A DNA stretch of 64,000 nucleotides from Petunia secreta (lineage: Eukaryota; Streptophyta; Magnoliopsida; Solanales; Solanaceae). The position numbers were made by a program, and so were the translations under genes. Position 1 is the stretch's first letter, and every line of letters begins with the position of its first letter. Below, piece after piece: positions 43,897-56,676 of this stretch. The DNA is taken from NCBI GenBank assembly GCA_029990175.1, contig JARKIP010000011.1, positions 310,001 to 374,000 on the forward strand, read 5' to 3'. The notes below the pieces were generated by a model. That model was not told the origin of the DNA. It ran no database searches and saw only the letters and a list, made by a program, of their open reading frames with translations.

Positions 43897-46085
43897 CCAA
43901 CAACAACGACAAGAGTTTATCCAACATTCCCTTCCTACATACCAGGATCCTGCTTCTATCTTGGTAATCTATCCATCAAAATCTGAGCATATCGTTTGTC
44001 TTCATTATGTGCAAAATTAGTACTATGGAAACAAATTGCATATACATCGCTTACAACAGAAAATGGAATGCAAGCAATAAATATATATGAACCATGACAT
44101 AAAGTTGATACTTGTGAAAGATGGCATTACCTACCAGGCATTTGAAAAGGAAATTTTTAATGCTCTAACCATTAGCAGTGATGAAAATGAAGCAAAAATA
44201 TGGTTTGACACTAATCTGGAAACGTGCAAGGGCATTATCGTAGAAAACGATCAAATAACTTATCACTTACATGTTTTTGCTGAAGAATGATGACAATTTC
44301 AAAAAATTCCATTCATAGTAGAAGGTGTTAAAATGACTAACCCGTCATCAAATAACAGCAAAAGCGCCAGCACAAGGGAATTTGTTGTGAATGAAGCAGA
44401 CCATATCATTGTGTTGTGTCAACAAGAAGGGCAATTGATTGGCTTTACAAGAAAAAAATTATTTCACAATTTATTTTAATTACTCTTATGAACTGGAATT
44501 TAAATTGTTAACGATACTTATTAACTGCACTATTAATGAACTTTATGTCCTAAACAAAAATATTGTGTTTCACTTTTTTATTAACTCACTTAAACTCGTA
44601 ACAACTTATAACCACTTAGCATGACCTCTTGGCAAGCGGCCAATACTTTTCTCGATCTCTACCCCCTTCTTCTGGCTAAATTTCTTTGAAGTCTTGGAAG
44701 GGCAACATTTGCCCTCGAACCCTACCTTCTCGAAATCCAACAATTGTCTTGAGTTCTTGGAAAATATACAATACTTTCCTCGACCCCCTCCCCTATTCTC
44801 CGAGCCAACATTTCATCAAGTGTTGGTAGGGCAACGTTTGCCCTCGAACCCTTCAATCGCGATCCAACTGCGATTGCAAGATTTGGCAAAAGGGTAATAC
44901 TCTCCTCACCCCAATCCCTCCTTCTTTACACATCTAACTCCCCTTGAAGTCTTGGAAAAACTGACATTTGCACTCAACCACTTCCTTACCAACTAAATGA
45001 CATATTTATGCTTTCAAAAACGCAAACGCCGATTAGCTTAAGTGAATGAAAGAGCAAAAAAATGTATTCTGCAGCACTAACAAATAATTAAAGCAATCAT
45101 ACATATAAAACGAGACACAATTCATTAACCAAATATTAAGAGTTATAAGAATACACCTTATACCATTAGTTTTTAAACATATTCATACATTCTAAACCAC
45201 AAAATACTATTACTAAGTTCACATGAAGTATAATCACAATTAACATTCCCAAAAAAATAAAAATACAGTCACTCATTCACAAATACTACATGTTCAGTAA
45301 TTTCTTCCAACAGCAAATGGTACACCAAGTTCTCGCTCACATGACAAATCATTATATTCATGATAACCATCTCTTATCATCTCTGGAGGGGTCTCATACT
45401 CATAAGTTGCCTTGGATTTCGCATGACACCACAGATTGGCGGCCATATCAAGTCGATTTTGCCTAAGTTGGGTAAACTTTTATCATGAAACCTCCTCCTA
45501 ATTCATTAGCAAGTCATCAAACTTTATTGCATAAGAACCATAATCAACGCTGCACAAATTAAACGCAAAACCTAAATACGAAAAATGAAAACAAAACAGG
45601 ACAGAATAAAAAAGGAAAGAAAATAATCCACTAATTACTAGAAATCATGTCAAGAATGCTTACTAGTTGCTCTGCATGGGGCACTTGTCAAATACTCCAT
45701 CTTTCAACAGCATCATGTAACGCTCTGTAAAAAATGCACTAACTAAGCCACTATACTTTACATCACCACCCCAACAACCATCAAACCAATGCTCAAATTT
45801 AAAATTTTGATCTTCTTCCTATGGGAATAAAAAATAAATTATACTTATTTGATAAACAAAATTTAAAAATCGTATGGAAACAAAACAACAAGTAAAGACA
45901 GAGGAACATACATTACGACGTGCCATAATCAACTCACAATTAATATGCAGAAAAATTCTTATTCAATCACCAAAATATAAAATCAATAGGATAAAAACTA
46001 AGAGAAATAATACACACAGTGACTACTACTAAAAAATAAACAAACTCATACCTAATAGGCATTACTTTACTAAACACACTCATGC
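43897..46085. mobile_element. Insertion of about 2.2 kb splitting the minisatellite
   Basis: The unit phrase TTTAAGCTCTAGT stops at 43896 and CTGGTGAAAAGAGCAACTT continues at 46086, so removal of this stretch would restore one unit. CTAGT/CTGGT (43892-43896, 46086-46090) may be a 5-base target duplication or the original unit. The ends show no obvious inverted repeats. It contains a 67-codon plus-strand frame at 44087-44290, whose end (IIVENDQITYHLHVF) faintly resembles the N-terminus of MULE transposases; CTTGGAAGGGCAAC repeats at 44640-44990; and a minus-strand gene-like segment at 45294-45926. Confidence 0.55.
45294..45926 (-). pseudogene. Unidentified minus-strand gene-like segment
   Basis: Three pieces look like exons. 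The first is 45926-45912 (ATG, MARRN, then GTATGT donor). The second, 45818-45664, follows a TTCCCATAG acceptor and reads EEDQNFKFEHWFDGCWGGDV, KYSGLVSAFFTERYMMLLKD, ending before GTAAGC. The third, about 45476-45294, reads FTQLRQNRLDMAANLWCHAK, SKATYEYETPPEMIRDGYHE, ending RELGVPFAVGRNY and TGA. The first two join in phase. The third does not join in phase at the nearest acceptor, so there is either an undetected exon or a frameshift. I do not recognise the family. Amino-acid composition is like a real protein. It could be a captured host gene fragment or a transposon gene. Confidence 0.4.
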
Positions 46086-46312
46086 CTGGTGAAAAGAGCA
46101 ACTTACAGAGAAAGTTTCTGCAGCTCTTGGCAATAGCCAACACTTTAAGCTCTGGTGGAAAGGGCAACTTACAGAGAAAGTCACTGCAAGTATTGGCAAT
46201 AGCCAAGACTTTGAGCTATGGTGAAATGAGCAACTTGCAAAGAAAGTCTCTGCAAGTATTGGCAATATCCAAGACTTTATGTTCTGGTGCAATAAGTAAC
46301 TTGCGGAGAAAA
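46086..46312 (+). repeat. 66-bp minisatellite, right part (four units)
   Basis: Units with starts at 46108, 46174, 46240 and 46306, the same 66-base period and orientation as 43333-43896. It is cut at 46312 by the LTR of element B, so more units may lie beyond that element. Confidence 0.88.
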
Positions 46313-47280
46313 TGTTGAATCCCCAAAAATTACCCTTTCTTAAGAAAAAGACAAGTTTCGGGTATATTTCAACAAAGTGGAGATTCCAAAAGGTTTCTTT
46401 GGAGTCGCCACCTAATTTAAGGATTATTAGGAACCTAAGTTAACTAAAGAGTGCAATTTTATTCCTTATTTAAAGGAAAATAATTCAGAGATTCTTAGGT
46501 AAGTGGTTTTATTAAATTCGAAAGAAGGTCCTTATTACGGGAGCACTTTCGAAAATCCGCTAAAAGCGGTTAATCCGGCGATTTCCACGAATTATTAGGA
46601 TAATAACTTGATTTGTAAAACTAGATAAAGTAATAAGTGTCACGCCCTAAAAAAATATTCGATTAACTACGCGGGTGCGAGTTTATTTAAAGGCTCGTGA
46701 CTGGTGTTCAACAAGGTACAAATTTATTTAGAGAACTCAGAGTCGCCACTTGACATAGTTTAAGGTGTGCCAAGTCACCAAAAGGTACCTTGGAAACACC
46801 TCTGACTCGTCTAATGGTCTGCGTTAGAGATTCGGGTAAGGTTCTCAGTTGACTCTCGGGAAGGTATTAGGCACCCTCGAGTCCTGTGCCGAGCACAGTT
46901 GCTTTATTGTCGCAGTTTTAATTTATCAAATATGGTTGTTATATTAATGCCGTTAATTTGAATTTGTACTTTGATTAAAAGCGTATCATTCCTTTCCAAC
47001 CTCACAGAGGATTGGACGAATTTACACTTTGATCTATAGTAAATAAGTAAGTAAATAAATATTAAAAATGTATCACGCATTTTCCAACCTCACGGAGGAT
47101 TGGTTATTTTTTTAAAAGAATTAACTTCGAAGAAAAAAAATAATAATTAATTTAGGATCAGCTTAACTCAATTTAGTTTTTCATTTAGCCTAATAAGTAG
47201 ATTACAAATCATACTTATCGTTTATGCCTAATCGCATTTAATATATTACTAATTTTTTCCGCCTAATAAGTTGATCACAG

Positions 47281-47446
47281 ATCATACTTATAAGCCTAAT
47301 CAAATTAATTCATTATTAAATCGTTACTTATAGTTTAAAAGTTTAAAGGACAAAACATATGAGATCATACTTATAAGCCTAATCAAATTAATCCATTTTT
47401 AAATCGTTACTTATAGTTTAAAAGTTTAAAGGACAAAACATATGAG
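47281..47446 (-). repeat. 83-bp tandem duplication in the element B LTR
   Basis: 47281-47363 and 47364-47446 differ at only a few bases (ATCATACTTATAAGCC..AACATATGAG). Downstream of the presumed TATA box, so in R-U5. Confidence 0.85.
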
Positions 47447-48474
47447 AGCCGAAATAATTCTACGAGAAATGATGGTTATTTATCAAAATGGTGTTTACTA
47501 AAATAAAGGACTGTTATCTTAAAGAAAAGGGATATTCACTAAATATGGATTGTTTGCTAAAGAGGGGCAGATTCTTTCACTTTAGTGGCCTGAATCATTC
47601 AATTTTAACCAATGATACCCTTTTTATCAAGTTGGAAATCTACGTTGTCTTGGATTCAATTGTTTTTTGTTTGTAGAGATTTAGCCTAAGTTTTGCCTAG
47701 TAATTTCATGTTCGTCCCTTTTCTGTCCAAAGTTTAACAAAATATCACATAACAAAAAGGTTTGCAAAAACTAGTTCAATACATCATTCTCATTTTTTGC
47801 ACTAGACCTTTTAAAAGTATAATCCATTTCCATGGTCCAAAAAGAGTTAGCCAAAAGGTCCAAAACTTTGTAAAAAGGTTCCAGATTTGCAAATACGTAC
47901 AATTTTCAGAAAAGACCCCCCATATTACAGAAATAGCCAGAGCTTGACATTTGCGGTTTTAATGGTTAAATCTTAAATTTGCCTAACCTTTACACGCTGT
48001 CCGGATTTTTCATACATAGCTAAAATAATAGATGAATTAAATTGCACAAATAAACACTAAATATTTCCTAGTTTTTCACAAATAGCTAGCTTTAAACTAG
48101 AATAAACTCATAACAAAAGGCATACAATAAAAGGTTTTAGACATTTTTTACTTTATTTTTTCATAGCCAAAATGATAAAATATACAAGGTAAATTGTGTT
48201 TACCTAGTGAAGAAGTTTCCCAAGCTTAAGATGCAAAATGAATGAATTAGCAAAGCCCAAACAACCACAGCAAAAACAGCCACTAAACAGCTACAACATC
48301 CACTCTTTTAACCCCCAAAGTCTCAAGATTTAATACCCCAAAAGTCTCTTAGTGTAAAACTTTTGGTTCTAAATCCTAATTCTCAAACTTAATAATTTTT
48401 CTTTAAGTGTTTTTCTCTCTATTTCTTGTGAAATTCAGCTGGTTGTTGGTGTGTAATGAGGGCATTAAATGGCC

Positions 48475-48483
48475 CTATATATG
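48475..48483 (-). promoter_or_regulatory. Probable TATA box of the element B LTR
   Basis: CATATATAGGG on the minus strand, about 2.05 kb into the LTR, followed by ATTACACACCAACAAC and a purine-rich leader. This gives a U3 length like that of element A. A second candidate (CTATATAAGC) lies at 50280-50289, closer to the LTR start. Confidence 0.45.
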
Positions 48484-50533
48484 CTGAAAATTGAGAGCCA
48501 AAGGTGGGGTGTGGACTTGTACAAAAGTACAAGCCCACACCCCTATACTTGAGTGCTTTTAGTCCATATTTTCAGCCAAAGGTACAGCAGTTGTTGGCCA
48601 CTGTTTCAGCTGTTAAAACTGTCCAAAAAGGCTGAAAAATGTACAAGTAGGGTCCTCTAAAAGGACCCCTATTACTCATTGTACTAACTAGAAGAAACTA
48701 GGACCAATTAAGCCAACTAGAACAGCCCCAAAGCTAACCAAACTAGAGCAACTAGATCAGCCCAAACTAGACTTAAAACTAAACTAAAGCAACTAGATTA
48801 ATACCTACAGAAACCCAAACTAAACTAATTCATACTACACATAGCAAAACAAATCAGATTCCCAGTTTGGTTTTGGCCAAAGTAAACTTGAAAGAAAAAG
48901 AAAAAAAAAATGAACTAGAAGGCCATCAGATCCTCTCTTGAACTAAATAAGATTTCTCACGTGAGATTAGGCTTTAGACAACTAGGCAAACTTCTCAATT
49001 GACCAAGCTAAACATAAGTCTTAAGCCAAAATCACAACTAACAGTATGAGAGCAATGGAGATTAGAGCAGCTTATATATTTTTTCACATAGAACTAAAAA
49101 CAAAGAGGGAAGAAAAGGAACTCTCATACTTTAAACTAACATACTCGACCACACTGTTGCAAATTAAGTATACCAATTCAAATGTTTTTGAGTATGAACA
49201 AAAGATTGATCTAGGCAAAACAAAAACATATCCTGACTAGACTTCAATGCATATAGATCGATGTTCATTCACAACTCGACATGGTGATTTATTTCAGGCG
49301 CTAAACACTACAAACACTAGAAGTAAATGATGAAGACTACTCTAAATTTTGAGAAGCAATAAACTAAAACGACATAAACTAAACAGCTAACAATCTGAGT
49401 CAAACACATGGAACAAAAAAGAACAAGAACTCTATATTTAATCTAACCCGTTGATCAGAAACAAAATAGCCCTGCCTCGCCATTGAACCAACGTCACCAT
49501 GGCTGCCCCAAAACTGCATCGACACAGCATCACGAACAATCAGCCTCGCAGATCACTGCTACCAGTGCTCACTGCCTCGTCTCGCTTCAATCACTCCACC
49601 ATTGTTACAGCTCTGTCTCCACCATAATTCAACGAAACAACCTCGCCATTGCCAACACAAAACAGAAACATCACAGCCTAATCATCGCAGCCTCAATACT
49701 CCCACTGCTTCAGCAAACAAAATCACCACAACCCCATCATCATCTCAGAAAATCAGCCCCTTCATCACCAAATAATCTCCACCACCCCCTCCAAACAAAC
49801 ATCAAAAACAGAAACGGAGAAGAAAATAAGAAGAAAGAAGGAGAAAGAAACCAGAAAACGGGAAAAAGAACAAAAAAGGAAACGGGCAGCGTGAAGGGAA
49901 AGAGAAAAAAAAATGGAGGTTTGGAAAAAATACCTTCATAATCGAGTTGAGGATAGCGAGAGGAGTCCAAAAATGTATGGGTTCATCGGAGGAAGTCAAA
50001 TAGTCGCCGGAGCCCGCTTTTCAAAGTCCGATCTACGACGAACGGCTTAGATTTTGAAGAAACTAAGTTGAGGAATGACATGGGGAGGACGAGAGGAGTC
50101 GATTGGTATAACTTTTGTATTTTTCCGGCCACCGGAGGTGGTGGCCGGCGGCGGAGCAGTGGCGGGGCCACGGCGGACCAACGGCGGAGCGATTTCCGGC
50201 AAGGAGAGTGAAAATTTCAACATATTGGCCCTAACTTCTGATTTTTGTGTAAAAAATGAGCAAAAATGTTATGTTTGGCTTATATAGTTAGTGAGTATGG
50301 GCTTGGGTTATACATATGGGCTGCCGGGCTTGTATTTTGGGCTGTATATTTTTTACAACTGGCCACTTAAAAGGAACTACACCCAAAATTAATCAACATA
50401 AGATCACATAATCCACACTAAATATCACAATTAAACATAGATTATAATTAAACATATAACAAGTAATTTTTTTTTAATTCTCAAATTTTAACATCCTAAT
50501 TAAGACAAATTTAGCCAAAATTAGGTGATTACA

Positions 50534-50549
50534 GCTGCCCCTCTTTTTT
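50534..50549 (-). other. Polypurine tract of element B
   Basis: AAAAAAGAGGGGCAGC on the minus strand directly precedes TGTAATCACC. Same core as the PPT of element A. Confidence 0.85.
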
Positions 50550-51049
50550 CGGGAACACGAAGAGTTTTCGGACAAAGAAGTAATCGACAACTAATTTTGG
50601 CTTTTCGGTTCTAGCCGAGAGCATGCTTTTCAAAATGGTGACCGTACCTTGAATTTCGGTTCTAACCGAGAACAAAGTTACCTACATATCCCCGGACTAA
50701 GGAATCAGGTCAGTGTAGTTCCTCACGTGCGGTAGCTGGGACTACCGCATTCAAACAGACACTAGACTCTTCTAGACTCACTAAGACAAGCTAGACACTC
50801 TAGACTACTAAGACAGACTAAAGACTCTTCTAGACACACTTGGGGCTGATACTAGACACTCTTAGGCACACAAAGGCTGTCGCTGCTGATTACTGGTCGC
50901 TTGCTGGTGGTCATTGCTTTACAAGGGATGGAAATACAAGGAAAAATGTAAAATTACAATTCCTAGACTACTCTTCATGCTTCTTTGAGGTAAATCTCGG
51001 CTTGAAAGACAAACTCCATCGCCCGTTGTATGGGCAAGCACCATCTGAA

Positions 51050-51910
51050 ATTTGAAATGGTCGCATCTGTTTCAAACAGGTCTTGACTTGAAGCTGGGGA
51101 TGGTCGCTATCTTCGAGCAGGACTAACTTGAAAGGGAGTGGTTGCTATCTTTGAGCGCAAATGACTTGAACTACATGTGAGTGCTATCTTCTAGCAAAAC
51201 TGGCTTGAAAGGAAAATGATCGCTATCTTTTAGCAGATCTTGACATAGAAAGGAAATGACACTATCTCTGAGCGAGACTGACTCGAAAAGGGAAATGATC
51301 GCTATCTTTTAACGATCTTGATATGGAAAAGAAACGACGCTATCTTTGAGCGAAAATGACTCGAAAAGGAAATGATCGCTATCTTTTAGCAGATCTTGAT
51401 ATGGAGAGGAAATGAACGCTATCTTTGAGCGAAACTGACTCGAAAAGGAAATGATCGCTATCTTTTAGCAGATCTTGACATTGAAAGGCAATGACGCTAT
51501 CTTTGAGCGAACTGACTCGAAACGGAAATGATCGCTATCTTTTAGCAGATCTTGACATGGAAAGGAAATGACGCTGTCTTTGAGCGAACTGACTCGAAAG
51601 GGAAATGATCGCTATCTTTTAGCAGATCTTGACATGGAAAGGAAATGACGCTGTCTTTGAGCGAACTGACTCGAAAAGGAAATGATCGCTATCTTTTAGC
51701 AGATCTTGACATTGAAAGGAAATGACGCTATCTTTGAGCGAAACTGACTCGAAAAAGAGATGATCGCTATCTTTTAGCAGATCTTGACATAGAAAGGAAA
51801 TGATGCTATCTTTGAGCGAAACTGACTCGAAAAGGAAATGATCGCTATCTTTTAGCAGATCTTGATATGGAAAAGAAATGACATTGTGTTTTAGCGGGAA
51901 TTGACTCGAA
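51050..51910 (-). repeat. 78-bp tandem array in the element B 3' UTR
   Basis: Unit anchors (GATCTTGA) at 51236, 51314, 51392, 51471, 51548, 51625, 51702, 51780 and 51858 give a 77-79 base period over nine or more units. Each unit is made of two diverged halves of about 39 bases, both containing GGAAATGA(T)CGCTATCTTT(T/G)AGC. The array decays toward 51050. Ogre elements typically have such arrays between pol and the 3' LTR, and some are known to seed satellite DNA. Confidence 0.9.
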
Positions 51911-52756
51911 GAGAGAATGGAGTTCCGTCTGACATATAGCGCAACTATCCTAGTTCAAATAGTCCTGGCTCTTTCTTAGCAACATAGCAAATGTCACACT
52001 TACTTTCCTGCATCGTGGATACACCCTGTTTCGGATCTTGCAAATAAGCTTAGTGACTCTTGTTCTATTTCTTCACAGTACTGTGGGATGAACAACGCTT
52101 AAAGCTTCTCCCAAACATATCCACTCTTCATGATACAATTTTGGTATGTCGTCCTTCCGGCCTGATGTGCCGTGCTGGGCTCCAATTATCAATGTTGATC
52201 ATGACTTGCTGAGAACTTTCCCATTGCCGAGGGTGTGCCCTGCTCGCTGGAATTAAACCTGAATCCTGAAAGACAGAGTTTTGCAATTTTCTTTTGTTGC
52301 TCATGTGAGGTTAGCGCCGAAAAGGCGAGGAATTAATGGTGAGGCAAGATGTACAAATGGGATAAAAAAAAAAGTTTAAGGGCGAAAGTCGTTTGGACAG
52401 AGAACGTCTTTCTGAAAAGGGAAACTTATCTGGCAATAAACTGGCGGCCTTGATGATCATGACATGTATCTTGGATGACCTCGTCCGACCAGTACCACTT
52501 GTTTGTTGAGAGTTGATCCACGGAAGATATCAAACCATAACCAAGTTGAGGTGACTCTCAAGTCGACTAGTAGCGCCCTTTCGGGTTTTCACCAACTAGC
52601 CTCTCTCTTTAATCTTTTTCCTCACTGTTTGTCTTGCGGCGCCTTCTCAGGTTTTCACCGACCAGACTTCTTTCTTTTCTCTTTTTTTTTTTTCTTTCAA
52701 TTCAATTTACAACACACACATCTCTTGAAAAATGTGAATAGATGATACAAAATGAT

Positions 52757-52810
52757 AGAAGTTTGTTTTTATTTTATTTTATTTATGAAATAAAATAAAA
52801 ACAAACTTCT
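52757..52810 (-). repeat. Perfect hairpin downstream of element B pol
   Basis: Arms of 23 bases (AGAAGTTTGTTTTTATTTTATTT and its complement at 52788-52810) are separated by an 8-base loop. On the RNA strand it follows CTAAACTGGGGCAG directly. It lies 360 bases past the integrase stop. Confidence 0.85.
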
Positions 52811-53171
52811 GCCCCAGTTTAGCATGAAAAGGGGGATCTAAATTTCCTTTGATGTTGGCCGCAAACTTGGAGGCAAGTTTTGCGTCAATATGAACAGGGA
52901 GAGAGGAATTTTTTTTCTTATTGCGACCGCACCAGAATGGTTGCCTACGTATCCTTTTGAGAGGAATCAGGTCAGACGTAGCTCTAGGCAAATGCCCAGG
53001 TTTCTTTTGATGCTTTTCAGTTTCATTTCATTTTGGTACAATTACATTGATTCCAAACGGAGAACATGTCTCGAAAGTACAATGTTCAAAGTGCTAATAA
53101 GGGATACATTTTGGGATAGCAAAAAAGAACAAAAGCTTTGCATTCATCCCGAGTTGAAAGCCATCTTGGAG

Positions 53172-56100
53172 TCAAATGTAGTACCTCTTGACCGCGTCTG
53201 CATTGACGGGTATTTCAGTTGTCCTGCCTTCTGGATCTGTAAGGTACAAGGCGCCATTTGGCAATACTTTCTTTACCAGGTATGGCCCTTGCCAATTTGG
53301 AGCGAATTTCCCTCTAGCTTCTTCCTGATGAGGAAAGATTCTTTTCAAGACTAATTGCCCTTCTTTCAAGTCGCGCAGGCGCACTTTCTTGTTGTAGGCT
53401 CGGGCCATTCTTTGCTGATACAATTGACCATGACAAACTGCATTGAGCCTCTTTTCATCAATGAATGACAACTGTTCCAATCGGGTTTTGACCCATTCTG
53501 TGTCCTCAATCTCTGCTTCCACAATAATCCTGAGAGATGGTATTTCAACTTCAGCGGGTATGACTGCTTCAGTTCCATATACCAATGAATATGGAGTGGC
53601 ACCTATGGAAGTGCGCACAGTTGTGCGGTAACCAAGCAAAGCAAAAGACAACTTCTCATGCCAATCACGAGATCCTTGTATCATTTTCCTAAGGATCTTC
53701 TTGATATTCTTATTGGCTGCTTCAACCGCACCATTTGCCTTTGGTCGGTAAGGTGTGGAATTTCGGTGCATGATCTTGAATCTTTCACACACGTCATTCA
53801 TTAAATGACTGTTCAGATTTGCCGCATTATCAGTGATGATGGTACTTGGGATACCGAAGCGACAAATAATGTTAGAATGAACGAAATCCACCACAGCTTT
53901 CTTGGTCACGGATTTGAGAGTCACGGCCTCAACCTATTTGGTGAAATAATCTATTGCAACCAGAATGAATCTGTGCCCATTTGATGCTCTTGGTTCAATA
54001 GGCCCGATAACATCCATCCCCCACGCTGTAAAAGGCCAAGGGGCTGACATTGTGTGCAACTCTAAAGGAGGTGAATGTATCAAATCACCGTGTACTTGGC
54101 ATTGATGACACTTTCGCACAAAAGTAATGCAGTCATGTTCCATGGTAAGCCAGAAGTATCCTGCTCTGAGTACTTTCTTAGCTAGCACGTACCCGCTCAT
54201 GTGGGGTCCACAGATCCCGGAATGCATGTCATTGAGAATTTTCGTGGCTTCAGTTGCATCCACGCATCTTAACAATCCCAAATCGGGTGTCCTTTTGTAC
54301 ACCACTCCGCCACTCAAAAAGAAACCACTTGCTAGTCGTCGAAGGGTTCTCTTTTGATTGTTTTCCGCCAATGGAGGATACGTCCCATCTTGAAGGAAAT
54401 TCTTGACATCAAAGTACCACGGTTGACCGTCAATTTCTTCTTCAATCACATTGCAGTATGCATGTTGGCTTTGGACCTGAATCTCTAATGGATCAATATG
54501 GGCTTTATCAGGATGGACAAGCATTGAGGCTAATGTAGCCAATGCGTCAGCCAGCTCATTATGTATTCTGAGAACATGTCTAAACTTTAGAACATCGAAC
54601 TTTTGGCGAAGGTCGTCCATACACTGCTTGTACATGATCAACTTAAGGTCTCGAGTTTCCCATTCACCCTTCATTTGGCGTATCAAAAGATCTGAATCTC
54701 CGATCACCAGCAATTCTTTGATGTCCATGTCTAGAGCCATACGCAAACCCATTATGCATGCTTCATACTCAGATGTGTTATTAGTGCAACTAAAGCGGAG
54801 TTGGGCAGCTGCTGGATAGTAATGTCCCGTGGGAGAGATGAGGACCGCTCCAATACCATGGCCTTTTGAATTAGAAGCACCATCAAAGTACATTTTCCAC
54901 ACGTGCTCTTCTTCATTAATCAGTTCTTCGAGCACATCTACCTCCTCGTCAGGGAAGTAAGTCTTCAATGGCTCATAATCATCATCCACCGGATTTTCAG
55001 CCAAATGATCAGCTAAGGCTTGAGCTTTCATTGCAGTTCTGGTGACATAAACTATGTCAAATTCTGTAAGCAGGATTTGCCATTTTGCAAGCTTGCCAGT
55101 TGGCATTGGCTTTTGAAATATGTACTTCAATGGATCCATCCGGGAAATCAGATAAGTGGTATAGGACAAAAGATAATGTTTCAACTTTTGTGCAACCCAA
55201 GTTAGAGCACAACACGTCCTTTCCAACAAAGTGTATCTCCCCTCGCAATCTGTGAACTTCTTGCTCAGATAATAAATGGCCTGTTCTTTCTTTCCCGAGG
55301 CATCATGTTGCCCCAGTACACAACCAAAGGAGTTCTCATTGACTGACAAGTACAAAAACAATGGCCGGCCAGGCTCGGGCGGAACCAAAACAGGAGGATT
55401 TGACAAGTATTGCTTGATCTTGTAAAAGGCTTCTTGGCACTCCTCGGTCCATGCAATCGATGCATTCTTTTTCAACAACTTGAGGATCGGCTCACATATT
55501 GTGGTAAGTTGAGCAACGAACCTACTGATGTAATTCAACCTGCCTAAAAAGCTTTTAACATCCTTCTTGGTTCGAGGGGGAGGTAATTCTTGTATTGCTT
55601 TGATCTTTGCGGGATCTAATTCAATACCTCGCCTACTAACAATGAAACCCAACAATTTTCCAGCAGGCACACCAAATGCACACTTGGCTGGATTCAGCTT
55701 CAGATTGTACCTACGGAGCCTTTCAAAGAACTTTCTGAGATCTCTCACGTGTTCTTCAGCAGTTCTAGACTTGATGATCACATCATCCACGTACACTTCT
55801 ATTTCTTTATGCATCATATCATGGAAAATGGCAGTCATAGCCCTCACGTAGGTTGCCCCAGCATTTTTCAAGCCAAACGGCATCACTCTATAGCAATAAG
55901 TTCCCCAAGGTGTAGTGAATGCCGTTTTGTATGCATCATCTTCATCCATCTGGATTTGGTGATATCCAGCATAGCAGTCAACAAAGGATTGTATCTCATG
56001 TTTGGCACAATTGTCTACGAGAGTGTGAATATTAGGCAATGGAAAATTGTCTTTGGGACTCGCCTTGTTCAAATCTCGATAGTCGACACATATCCTTGTT

Positions 56101-56676
56101 TTTCCATCCTTCTTAGGAACCGGAACAACATTTGCAACCCAAGTAGTGTACTGAACCGATTGAATCACTTTTGCATCCAGCTGTTTCATTATTTCATCAT
56201 GGATTTTCTTGATCATATCGGTTTTGAACTTCCGTTGCATTTGTCTCACTGGAGGGAAACCGGGTTGAATTGGCAATTCGTGGACTATCAATTCAGAACT
56301 CAAACCCGGCATCTCATCATATGACCATGCAAAAACATCTCGATATTCAAAGAGCACTTTCCGAATATCGTTCTTCACTTCAGGTAGGGCGTACATGCTT
56401 ATCTTGGTTTCCCTCACATCGTCGGGGCTCCCAAGATTAACATCCTCTGTATCAGCCAAATTGGGTTTAGGCTTGCCCTCATGGCGTTCAACTTCCAGGC
56501 CTATCTCAAAATCTGCCTGTTCCCCGTCATATTCGATCTCATTAACAGATTCCTCAATGTTTTCTTCGTCACTTTCAACCTCAACTATGGTTATGGAGCC
56601 AAAATCAGATTGCGGTCCCTGGATGGACGATAAGTTCCTTGAACATGTCATGATATCAGGACCAGCAGATATATCA
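53172..56676 (-). pseudogene. Element B pol: RT, RNase H, integrase (one internal stop)
   Basis: After the intron acceptor at 56677 the frame runs about 1168 codons to a stop at 53172, broken by a single TAG at 53931-53933. RT occupies the first third: TRICVDYRDLNKASPKDNFP, SFVDCYAGYHQIQMDEDD, PFGLKNAGATY and the YVDD box. RNase H has FDGASN, SEYEAC, GDSDLL and ELADAL, giving the D-E-D-D set. Integrase has HMSGY and CHQCQ zinc-binding residues, MDVIGPI, TDNAANL and NGAVEAANK for the D-D-E set, and a C-terminal GPYLVKKV segment; there is no chromodomain, as expected for Tat. The TAG falls within integrase right after AIDYFTK, at a position usually occupied by Trp. Confidence 0.9.

Larger units (their letters stand above)
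46313..50533 (-). repeat. 3' LTR of element B
   Basis: On the minus strand it starts TGTAATCACC after the PPT and ends ..GGGATTCAACA at 46313, 4221 bases, within the range known for Ogre LTRs. The outer end contains the GGTGGCGACTCC phrase also seen near the end of the element A LTR. The plus-strand frame at 49483-49941 and the minus-strand frames at 49740-50171 fall here and show only low-complexity content. Confidence 0.85.

Noticed and set aside
43534..43986. 150-codon plus frame and 60-79-codon minus frames in the minisatellite
   Set aside because: The repeat period is a multiple of three, so any stop-free frame stays open. Not evidence of a gene.
44087..44290. 67-codon frame with a faint MULE N-terminal look
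   Set aside because: Similarity too weak to call; no MULE transposase core or long inverted termini nearby.
49483..49941. 152-codon plus-strand frame, His/Ser/Lys-rich
   Set aside because: Lies antisense inside the element B LTR; composition follows CA-rich and GA-rich tracts and no domain is seen.
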